Assembly (NCBI GenBank): GCA_000442125.1
Contig: KE546981.1
Span: 744,001 to 808,000, forward strand
Origin: Opeltia flavorubescens
Lineage: Eukaryota; Ascomycota; Lecanoromycetes; Teloschistales; Teloschistaceae
DNA length: 64,000 nt
Direction: 5' to 3'
Shown here: in pieces, positions 55,270-64,000 of the stretch
Layout: the number at the start of each line of letters is the position of its first letter
Numbering within the stretch: position 1 is the first letter of the stretch
The notes under the pieces: generated by a model
Databases searched by the model: none
What the model was told of the DNA's origin: nothing
The model's input: only the letters and a program-made list of their open reading frames with translations
Program-made: the position numbers and the translations under genes

Positions 55270-57144
55270 ATGCATAACACCATCTGCAGCATTGCTGCAA
55301 TTGCTTTTACACTCTCACTACCTTCAGTCAATGCCTTTTGGCGATTGGAATGCGATGGCTCCGTGGGCACCGCGCGTATTGATCCTTTGATGGATTTTGA
55401 CGGACTGAGTGATCATATCCACACCATCAAAGGTGGCAGCGGTAAGCTCACCAACCTAATCCCTATCATCACTTTCACTGCAAAGCGATCAATATGAAAA
55501 AACATGAATATCTGTAATCACTTAAATTTGTCTTCAGTACCCGCCATTTTGTAATGTGAGAATATTTGTAGAAGCATTTACTGATAGTCATCTCAGCTTT
55601 TTCTGCTACATCTACCGCCGACGATTTGCTCAAGTCCAAATGCCAGAGCTGTGGGGTTGGACAAGACAAATCTGCTTATTGGACACCTCCTTTGTATTTC
55701 ATGGCAGATGATGGCACCCTCACTCTTGTACCGGAGAAACCACCCTTCAAAGCGTAAGTGAATAGCCCTGGGCTTGTGGCAAAGCCAAAGAGCTCCAATG
55801 ATGCTTACTTCGACTCTGTAGCTACTACGAACTCAACACCGGTATGACTTCTGACGGAAAATCACAGAACGTCGAGGCCTTTCCCAATGGTTTCCAAATG
55901 ATCTCTGGTACTAACACTCGCCGCAATACCACACTCTCTGGACCCGACCCGAGTGACTTCACTGGCCCATTTACCGACGAGGACAACGAGTCACGCGAAC
56001 AAAGAGCTATTGGTTTCAATTGCATGAATTATGGTCACAATGGTTCGCCTGCGAAGAACGAGCCCACTCTCTATCGCCATTCCATGCCTGAAAAGTCTTG
56101 GATTGACTCCAATTGCCCTGACGGTATCCGCCTCGAGCTACAATTCCCAAGTTGCTGGAACGGCGAAATGGATGGCGGCGAGAAGCATAAAGATCACGTC
56201 GCATTTCCCAACTGGATCAACGGTGGTGACTGCCCTGCTGGCTTCGATCGACGACTTCCCTCTTTAATGTACGAAACCATTGTTGCCACCGACCAGTTCA
56301 TCGGCAAGGGCGGGAAATTTGTACTCGGCAATGGCGATCCTACCGGTGAGTTGAAACCTGTCCCTTTCCTTGAGTTGATCATCCAAAGCTGACCCGTGCT
56401 TCAGGATACGGCTATCATGGTGACTTCATTGCTGCTTGGGATGAAGGCGTCCTGCAGCAAGCAGTTGAGCAATGCACCGATATGGGAGGTGAAATGAGGT
56501 CTTGTGGTGTCTTTGAATTCCCTGACAACACAGCGTCCTGCACCTTGGAGAACATGCCTTCTGACCTCAAAGAAGAAAATGTCGAGGGTCCTATGCAAGG
56601 TCTCCCTGGTGGTTGTGAGATTCAGTCTGGCCCTGAGCCAGCAACCAAGGGCAAGGGCGCCACTGGCTCCTCAAGCGGTGGCAAATCAAGCAAAAGTTCA
56701 TCAGGAAGTTCTTCCAAAGGCTCTGGCAATTCCGGATCCTATGCGCCTGCGCCTGCACCTGCGCCCAAGGCCGCGCCTGTTGTCGACAACAAGAACGACG
56801 GTGGCGTCTTCGCACAGGTCGAAAAGGCTTCCCCAGCTGCCGAAGCACCAGGTTCCGAGTACCAGGCTCCAGCTCCACCTGCGCCTTCGCCTCAGAGCAC
56901 CACACCACCGCCTACAGAACCGACTTCCGCAGATCAGGCTGGCGAGTTTGTGAGCACGGTCATCTACACCGACGGCCGCATCGTTCATGAGAACAAGATC
57001 GTCGTACAAGAGATCACGGTGACGACCGATGTGGTTGCAAAAGCCAAGCGAACACCAGAGGCGCAAACAGCTCACGGTAAGCGTGGGCACCGACACCATC
57101 ATCACCCGATGCAGCACGGCGTCGGTGGTCGCCGCCTACGATAG
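55270..57144 (+). CDS. Secreted DUF1996 protein with Ser/Gly/Pro-rich tail
   Basis: Exons 55270-55441, 55597-55753, 55822-56345 and 56405-57144 give 530 aa. Residues 1-19 (MHNTICSIAAIAFTLSLPS, cleavage near VNA-FW) are a signal peptide. The DUF1996 domain covers about 20-340: WRLECDGSVGTARIDPLMD, DHIHTIKGGSAFS, CQSCGVGQDKSAYWTPPLYF, GFNCMNYGHNG, SNCPDGIRLELQFPSCWNG, DHVAFPNWINGGDCPAGF and YGYHGDFIAAWDEGVLQQAV. Conserved His and Cys suggest a disulfide-stabilised, possibly metal-binding extracellular protein; enzymatic function of the family is not known to me. The C-terminal ~170 residues are Ser/Gly then Ala/Pro-rich (APAPAPAPKAAP), likely O-glycosylated, ending in a His-rich basic tail with no GPI signal. 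Expected location is the cell wall or medium. Confidence 0.92.
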
Positions 57145-57883
57145 AGCGTTGTGGCTGGACGTGGAAACGATATACATAGCTTGCATTGTCCCTTTGTATG
57201 TTAGCGGGGCCACCTGTATTAAATCCTGGCAATGCGGGGCGTTGACAGATGTGTTTTTGTGACACGGCAGGCCTTTTTTCATATTTCTTTCATCTGATAC
57301 CTTCTGTCTGGGGTTGGACGGCCAGCTTGGCTAGGCCAGCAAACACGAGAGTCTAGGTAGCTGTGCTATTGCTGGCAGTAAAAACACAAAATGCATCTCT
57401 TCAGATTGAGTACTAACAAGCTCCTATGGGTTCTGACGACCACTATAATCAACTCGCTCAAGCTGCTTCAAACAAAACGTGACATTGTTGTTAGATCGAC
57501 ACCTTTGTCCCTTTCACGAGTGAGAAACTAGTTTGATCAATGCACTGTAAAGGTCTTTTGAAGATACATGAGTTCGCATGATAAGTATAAAATCAGTAGC
57601 TCCACTATTTCTGAAAGTCCCCACTTACAATTGAGCAGCATTTGGGGAATTTTTACGCCTGGCGCGCACATTATACCTGCTTCTCCATTCTCCTTTCATT
57701 CTTTACAACTTCTGGCTTAAAAGTTAAGGGTAACGTGTTTGCATCATGCCTGGGTTTCCTTCTATGCTAGCTACAGCCTACGTCATTCGTTTATTATCGA
57801 GTAAGGTGCCATTGTCTACATCAAGCAACACAGTAGCTCCTCGAATATCGTAGTGTTCAAGGAAGATACTACTCTTCCCTACA
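57145..57883. other. Intergenic, 739 bp
   Basis: Terminator of the DUF1996 gene and promoter of the asparaginase gene, both plus strand. Nothing coding supported. Confidence 0.45.
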
Positions 57884-59483
57884 ATGGGGACCAAGACGCC
57901 AAGCGCGACGGCTGCAGAGTCAAGGGTTTTAATCATCATGACTGGAGGTACCATCTGCATGAAGAGAAGCCCCAATGGATTTGTACCTGCTCGAGGATTC
58001 CTAGAGTCTGGCATGGCTCCGAGACCATCGTTTAACGACGGTAGTGAGTCTCAGGATATCGATGTGGCTATTGGCAACGACTCCACCATGCTTCATCGAA
58101 GTCTACGAACGCCAATCAGCACCTACGAAAAGCACATTCGATACGCCGTCTTTGAGTTCAATACCCTGTTGGATAGCAGTTCTATTGATGCTAAAGGATG
58201 GACCGAAATTGCGGAGACGGTCTACAGAAACTATAGACTGTTTGATGGCTTCGTGGTGCTTCACGGCACTGACAGTCTAGCATACACTTGCTCCGCGCTG
58301 AGCTTCATGCTCCAGAACCTAGGCAAACCGGTCGTACTGACTGGATCACAGGCTCCGATCGCAGAACTCCAGAATGATGCTACGGACAATCTTCTCGGAT
58401 CCCTGATCATTGCCGGTCATTTCATGATCCCGGAAGTCTGCCTTTTTTTCAACTACAAGCTGTTCAGGGGCAATCGAGCGACCAAAGTTTCTGCCAGTGA
58501 TTTTGCCGCTTTTGCCTCGCCGAATATGCAGCCTTTGGCGGTGATTAATTCATCCAAGACGGTTGTGGCGTGGGAGCTTATCCATCGGCCAACGGATATT
58601 CAACCCTTCAGTATCCATACACATTCCCAGACGGCTCATGTTGCTTGCTTGCGGATATTCCCCGGGATCAAACCGGAGATGGTTGATGCAGTGCTCAATC
58701 TCAAGGGGTTGGAAGGGCTTATACTCGAGACATTTGGCTCCGGCAACGCTCCCGGAGGGTCAGATGGTGCATTAACTAAGGTCTTCGAGGCTGCGGTCAA
58801 TCGAGGGATCGTGATCGTCAACGTGACACAATGTGAGCGATCTTTCACACTGGTCCTGGACTTGGACTGATCCTTTCCGTTTAGGTATGACTGGTACTGT
58901 GAGTCCTCTTTACGAACCAGCGATGCGACTCAAACGAGCAGGACTTGTCCCGGGCCACGACATGACCACTGAAGCTGCTCTGGCGAAATTATCATACCTC
59001 CTGGGTCAAGGCCTCTCCCTTGAGGACATTGCCCACCTAATGACTGTATCACTGCGTGGCGAACTTACCGGACATACTGCAATAGCTTTTCAACATCCAA
59101 GAGGATTGCCATCACATCTTGCTGACTTGACTGCCTTAGGGTATGCTATCGCCAGCGGGAATGTAGCTGGGGTCTCAGATGCAATAAGAGGCAACCTCAG
59201 ATGGCTCATCAGTGAGGCAGATTATTCTGGCAACACGCCATTACATATTGCAGCCACTGGCCCATCCATTGAGATCCTCGGACTACTACTTGTGAACGGA
59301 GCAAGTGTACATCTTAGAAACAAGGCAGGCAGGACCCCGTTGTTTCTAGCTGCTAATGCCGGATTGATTGATCACGTCAGGTTGCTGAGAGCGAGTGGAG
59401 CTCACTTGCATGCTGGGGAAGTAGAGGCAGCCGGGATGTATATGCAGAAGAAGCGGGATATCTGGGAGGCTGCTGGGATGTGA
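57884..59483 (+). CDS. L-asparaginase (type I, cytosolic) with ankyrin repeats
   Basis: Two exons, 57884-58832 and 58885-59483, with a 52-nt intron, give 515 aa. It hydrolyses asparagine to aspartate and ammonium. RVLIIMTGGTICM (T23 in GGT) and VLHGTDSLAYTCSAL (H127-G-T-D130) are the two threonine active-site motifs, and VLTGSQAPI and ETFGSGNAP are further family landmarks. There is no signal peptide, so it should be cytosolic. After the asparaginase domain, the last ~110 residues hold ankyrin repeats (GNTPLHIAATGPSIEILGLL, GRTPLFLAANAGLIDHVRLL). The same fusion is known in mammalian 60-kDa lysophospholipase/asparaginase ASPG. The ankyrin part probably mediates protein contact or oligomer control. 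It lies about 2 kb upstream of nmrA on the same strand. Confidence 0.94.
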
Positions 59484-61439
59484 GGATAAATGCTTGCTAT
59501 GGACTTCTGTGGATCTACACGCTTGGCCCAGCGATATTCCCGAAAGAGCAATGACAATATTGCATAAATAATCTCGGGATCGAAGGGCCGATTCTCTACT
59601 CAACCGATTTGATTGACTCTTGACAAAGGGAACAGCATGCGCTTTGCATTCAACGAGAGATTGGCATGGGTTCGGAATCCATATGGAGCAGGTCTCGACG
59701 AAGTTACCTTCTACAGCCTTCATGCCAAATTTGAACGGGCCCGAAAGAATATCACCAACTGCTCGGTATGGTTGGTTGATCTTGCTTTGTGTGACCCGGC
59801 TATCAAATTGTCTCACCGCATTGAAAGCAGGGTCTCATAGACAACCCATGATCATGTGGTTCGGCTGCGGCTGCAATGGCTTATCGTCGTTGATAAGCGC
59901 AGAGCAGAGCATGTCGACGATGCAGCGGGTTCGGACCGCAACCCAGATCTGATTATTCTTCGTTAGCTTATCGAGAAATGACTCAGATCACGTAAAACGA
60001 ATGGAGAGTAGCGACAGGCGACTATGCTTGCGAGTTTCTGCCTTTAGATCGCGGCTCTTGTGGAGGAGCTTGTATAGCCTATCGTCCAGTTGGATTTCAA
60101 CTTTCCAACTCTAATGACAAGAACCCTTGCGTTTATGGCAACTGTGGATCGGTCGACTGATCTTGGAAGAGGGCACATAATATTGGCGACGAATATCCAT
60201 CCGGATGGGAATTGCGCTGTTCGTTTGGATCAAAGGTTCCATTTTGACAGGGGGGGCCTATTGCACCGGTTTGGAATGGATGGATAGGGATTTATACCAA
60301 ATTTTCATGGTCGGGATCATATTTCTTGACTGGGGAGCGTCTCTGCGGCCGTAACAGGAAGCGAGTACTGGGTAAGGTGCCTCATCATATGCTGCTGATA
60401 ACGAACCCTCCATCCCTTCTGCCGCCAATTCAGCGCCATGCATGTGTACCGAAAAGGCATCATTATTGTGGAGTTGCAGTGATACCTTCTCTAGAGTAAG
60501 GTAAGCACCAGAGCTGAACCAACTAGAGTATTTCCAGGCCGAGTGTTTCTCGTCTCCTCGGATAACGTAACGAGTGCTATGGATTACATAATGGATTGAT
60601 TCGTCCACAGGCGCTCTTACCTGCTCTAGTCCTCCATTACCCTTTTACTCTACCTCCAACACTATTCTCTAGCCATGGTGTCATACTTACATTTACTTCG
60701 TCCATCAGGATGAGCTACAGTAGTACCAACAGACGGCCCGTCTTCAACCACTTGCCAATCGGTCATCGAGGCGAGATCGCGGAGGTATCAACGACGCCTC
60801 CTCCAACACTGCAGGTCCCATCCAAGACTCTCTCCTCTCTATTCGTTCCTTCACTCGCTGTAAGAAGACAGTCACACGACTGTGACACGACAGATGATTC
60901 AAGGATAGCTATGCATCTCGCTGAACAAGTCCCTTGACCTGATCCCCACTTCCATCCTTTGGCGAACCTTTTAGTTGCTTGGTAGCACACGTGCTGGCTT
61001 CATCCGCCGTCTTTCGCCTAATGAGCCGAACCGTGAAAAGAGATACCATTCAGCCATCTACCACCTTATCGCCCATTCACTTCTAAATGCGCTTCTCCTT
61101 GCAGGCCGTCGCCCGCCTAGAGGTACCACGTTCCCCAGTCAGTCACTAGACCCCTGCTTAAGCTAAACCCCGGATTTTCGCTGGCTTAGTCGCTTGCGAA
61201 AAATCATGACATCTTTCTTTGCTCAGATTATGAACCCTTCGCGCAATCTATCCTTTTGATTTATATTCATCTTCTTCCCTCTTCACTTTTACGGTCTGCT
61301 CCTTATGCCCAATCATTCCTTGTTAGATCTATTCAGTGCGCTCCCCTATCTCGAACCCTTTCCTCCCGCTTCATCGGTCATCCAACCATAAGCTGCTGCA
61401 TGCCTGTCTAGCGAGTTCTTCCGCCTCCCTTTACTGCTC
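59484..61439. other. Intergenic 2.0 kb, upstream of nmrA
   Basis: Holds the asparaginase terminator and the nmrA promoter/leader. A CGATAAG (as CTTATCG near 61067) matches the HGATAR consensus of AreA-type GATA factors, but one such site is expected by chance. A 75-codon frame from an ATG at 60710 could be a leader ORF; unsupported. No other gene seen. Confidence 0.4.
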
Positions 61440-62535
61440 ATGACCAATCGAACCCTCGTCATCGTCAATACCACCGGCCGTCAAGGTGCCTCCCTTGCTC
61501 GTGTTGCAACTGCCGTGGGATATAATGTCCGCGCCCATATCACCACCAAGCTTAGTGAAAAGGACGGAGCGGTAGCCAAGGAGTTGCGGGAGCTTGACAA
61601 TATCGAGCTCATCGAAGGCTCGTTGGAGGACCCAAAGCTCATTTCCAGGCTTTTCGTGGGAGCTCGGCGAGCCTTCATCAACACCATATCATGGGGAGAT
61701 GAAGTCGCCATTGGGAAAGCACTTGCCGATGCAGCGAAAAAAGCGGGAGTCCAGCATTATGTCTACTCATCCATGCCAGATCATGCTGTCTTCGGACGCG
61801 GATGGCCAAGCCTGCCTTTGTGGAGCTGTAAGTTCACTGTGGAAAACTACATCCGGCAGGTAGGCATCTCTCTTTCCGCTCACAGCTTTGCTTGTGCAGG
61901 ATTCAATTTTCCCTCGAAGCCAAGCTTACATAGATTGGCAGATTGGCCTTCCAGCGACGTTCGTCTACACCGGCATCTACAACAATAATTTCACCAGCCT
62001 ACCGTATCCCCTATTCTGCATGAAACTCCAACCAAACGGCGGATTTGAATGGACGGCTCCCTTTCATCCTGACAAGCCAATTCCCTGGCTCGATGCGGAG
62101 CATGATGTTGGCCCCGCTGTGTTACAAATATTCAAAGACGGGCTTCAGAAGTGGTCTGGGCACAGGTTAACCATCCCACGCCCTCTTTCCCTCTTTGCTT
62201 CTTTTCCTCACTGACTGCTACACAGGATCGGCCTTGCCTACCAATTATTGACCCCTCGCCAAGTCTGTGCAGCTTTCGCTCGAGGGTTGCAACGACCATG
62301 CTCCTACAAACGAGGCCCGATCACGGTTGACGTTCCCATTCCCAGCGGCTACCGCTCACAACTGGAAGGCATTGAGATCTTGTTCGGCAAACATGAGGCA
62401 CCATATTTTGGACCCGATATCGAAGCGCCTAGCGAAGCTTTCGCACTATGGGAAGGCTATCGTGGCATGGAAGAATATGCGAGAGAGGTATTCCCGTTGG
62501 AAGAGGCGGCGAATGGATTGACATGGATGAATTGA
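61440..62535 (+). CDS. nmrA: NmrA, nitrogen metabolite repression regulator
   Basis: Exons 61440-61859, 61942-62165 and 62226-62535 give 317 aa. NmrA is an NAD(P)-binding, non-catalytic protein that binds the GATA factor AreA when nitrogen is plentiful and blocks its activity. The sequence follows Aspergillus NmrA closely (from memory): VNTTGRQGASLARVATAVGY (Rossmann loop; the NATGRQ motif reads NTTGRQ), HYVYSSMPDHAVFG, KFTVENYIRQ, FVYTGIYNNNFTSLPYPLF, WLDAEHDVGPAVLQIFKDG, QKWSGHR and EGYRGMEEYAREVFPLEEAA. It lacks the YxxxK of active SDRs, as NmrA does. It is shorter than A. nidulans NmrA by about 35 residues, mostly a linker between APYFGP and ALWEGY. It should be cytosolic/nuclear. Confidence 0.95.
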
Positions 62536-63831
62536 TGAATTCCGGTGTATAAGATCCGCGTGAAAATGGCGAAGTCAGCAATTACTGGTGGTAGACGGGG
62601 TCTGGTGCGAAAACGGCATCAAAATCATACGGTCGAAGGTAGGGTGCGTAGACTTAGACCGATCTCTTCTTGGCTTGCTATTCTTCTTAGGTATTATCTA
62701 CAAAAGGATTCTTCAAACTTTTTGGTGCTCTTCTAAGCTTTTCCAAGCCTGCTTGCTTGCATCTCTTTCGGACATATCTCCTTCCTACCTTGCTGCATCC
62801 TTTACTGCAAATGGTGTGTTGCGTAACCCATTCCGTTACAAACATCAACTTTTACGTAATAGTAATTCATTGATATGACTCAAGCGCGACACAACGGTCC
62901 TCTATACGATCCGCGGAGAGATTTTCTTCCTCCTCGCACCTTTGAGTAGCTAGCGCCACTACATCATCCATTATAGCGAGGGTAATCTAATTAGTAGAGT
63001 AAGATATGATTCTGCAAGTCATATTAGGCTGAAAAGATTGCTCATTATCTAGCTAGTCGGCATTTCTTGCAGTGGAGATCTTCGGTGTTGATCTCCCACC
63101 AGACCCCGTCTTATTTTTCTTTGTTTCGCCCGGTTCCGTGGTTGTCTTATTGTAGATTCTGTCTACTTCATATTTTGAAATTATGCAATACCTGTTTTGT
63201 GTTTGTGGTTGTGCTTTATTTGTTTCTCGTACACAAATGTGGAGAGATGTAGAAGATTTCATGTCCCCGCAATGGTAGATAGCGATGGGCGCTCAATCCT
63301 TTCCTTCTCCCTTCTCGCTTTTGGTTCGAGATGGTTTTTTATGCCTCGTTCGTTCTCCCGGTTAGAGTAGGATTTTTATGCCGATTGCTTGATATGAAGA
63401 ATTGATGCGTGTTGCTTTAGGGTCCTGTTTGTACGCTAGGTTCAAGAACGGGACTTTGGATGTTGGAGTATGAACAGCGGCTTCGTCTTGACAGATTAGA
63501 GCATTTATATCGTTTTTTGGCAGGCTAAGAAGGAATGATGGTGTACGTAGGTATAAGGTAATTGATCATAATGCAGTGGGCTGATGGACTACCTTCAAAT
63601 TTAAATGGAAGACAAGCAAGTGATACAAGAGATCGAAAGTATGGAAGAAAATAATTATTACCGTATGACATTACGACTGGGGTATCTGAGCTACGTCGCG
63701 GATGTCTGAATATCAGAATTAAGGTAGGAGGCAAGAATACGAGACATTATTCAATACCGAACCCGGCCACACTCCTCCACCCTGCCAGAGGCCTTTCCCG
63801 AAGCCCCCATACCAAAAAACAAACCTGCCAA
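62536..63831. other. Intergenic 1.3 kb, no gene seen
   Basis: 3' region of nmrA and, if the partial gene at the right edge is real, its terminator. AT-rich; short frames only. Confidence 0.45.
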
Positions 63832-64000
63832 TTAACCCATCGTCTTCCTTCCCTCACCCCCTAACCTCATCCTGTTATCTCCCAACCCTACCTTCACCCA
63901 ACTCAGCCCCTTGGCCTGATTCAGCGTCACCGAATCCATCCTCAAAACCGTCTCCTTGTAAAGACAGTTGTCACTCCTCTCATAATGGCATAGTACCGCC
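63832..64000 (-). CDS. Possible 3' end of a minus-strand gene running off the window
   Basis: An open minus-strand frame enters at the right edge and runs 55 codons to TAA at 63832-63834. The product, containing YERSDNCLYKETVLRMDS, LNQAKGLSWVKVGLGDNRM and ending GEGRKTMG, has a mixed composition like a folded protein's C-terminus. The other two frames on this strand stop early. I do not recognise the family, and 55 open codons can occur by chance, so this is tentative. Confidence 0.35.
   Translation of the reverse strand, partial: AVLCHYERSDNCLYKETVLRMDSVTLNQAKGLSWVKVGLGDNRMRLGGEGRKTMG

Noticed and set aside
60710-60937. Short plus-strand frame (starting MSYSSTNRRPVFNH) upstream of nmrA
   Set aside because: 75 codons with low-complexity Ser/Thr/Pro; it could be a leader ORF but nothing supports translation.
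1-64000. Search for transposons, virus-like elements, tRNA, rRNA and CRISPR
   Set aside because: No reverse transcriptase, integrase, transposase or capsid-like motifs, no long terminal or tandem repeats and no convincing tRNA T-loop/D-loop pairs were seen by eye. A covariance-model and repeat search would be needed to be sure.

Overview
The window is nuclear DNA of a filamentous ascomycete (Pezizomycotina). Genes lie on both strands and are split by short GT-AG introns, mostly 48-110 nt, many with CTRAC/CTAAC-like branch sites just before the acceptor. The proteins are typical of this group: Zn2Cys6 regulators, an NmrA orthologue, a TRK potassium transporter, a DUF1996 secreted protein, an MFS drug/polyamine-type transporter and complex I NDUFS6. 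I cannot fix the class or order from sequence alone. Four isolated ambiguous bases (n) lie at 9690, 15846, 34178 and 51664.

Layout. 0-10 kb: a small membrane protein (DUF4748-like, minus) is divergent from the TFIIH helicase XPB/Ssl2; after a 1.3 kb gap come an unrecognised Ser/Asp-rich protein (minus) and, divergent from it, a six-exon membrane protein with a GRAM-like end. 10-22 kb: a Zn2Cys6/fungal_trans regulator, an NAD(P)-binding NmrA-like protein, an F-box protein, and an Nrp1-like RNA-binding protein. 22-32 kb: an MFS transporter, a mitochondrial Mcy1-type cysteine synthase-like enzyme divergent from condensin subunit Ycg1/CAP-G, and an RmlD/MAT2B-type reductase. 32-48 kb: a second F-box protein, an RA-PH adaptor, the TRK transporter, an unrecognised basic protein, an Mpp6-type exosome cofactor with a CCHC knuckle head-to-head with NDUFS6, a nucleotidyltransferase-like protein, and a NAP/Vps75-type histone chaperone. 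47-55 kb is gene-poor and carries one regulator whose Zn2Cys6 cluster is at its C-terminal end. 55-64 kb: a secreted DUF1996 protein, an ankyrin-fused L-asparaginase, the nitrogen regulator NmrA, and what may be the 3' end of a further minus-strand gene running off the window.

Most of this is housekeeping: transcription/repair, chromosome condensation, RNA surveillance, chromatin, respiration and K+ uptake. There is no backbone biosynthetic cluster and no recognisable transposon, virus-like element, tRNA or rRNA. The only neighbours with an evident shared theme are the asparaginase, which releases ammonium, and NmrA, which represses nitrogen catabolism. I did not find a convincing new multi-gene system. 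The items most worth a second look are the Mpp6-CCHC fusion, the RA-PH protein, the regulator with a C-terminal zinc cluster, the Nrp1-type protein whose exonuclease fold lacks its first catalytic acids, and two short perfect dyads in non-coding DNA. Exon coordinates were built by hand from splice signals and reading frame. Where I say a feature is known of a family, that is from memory and not from a search.
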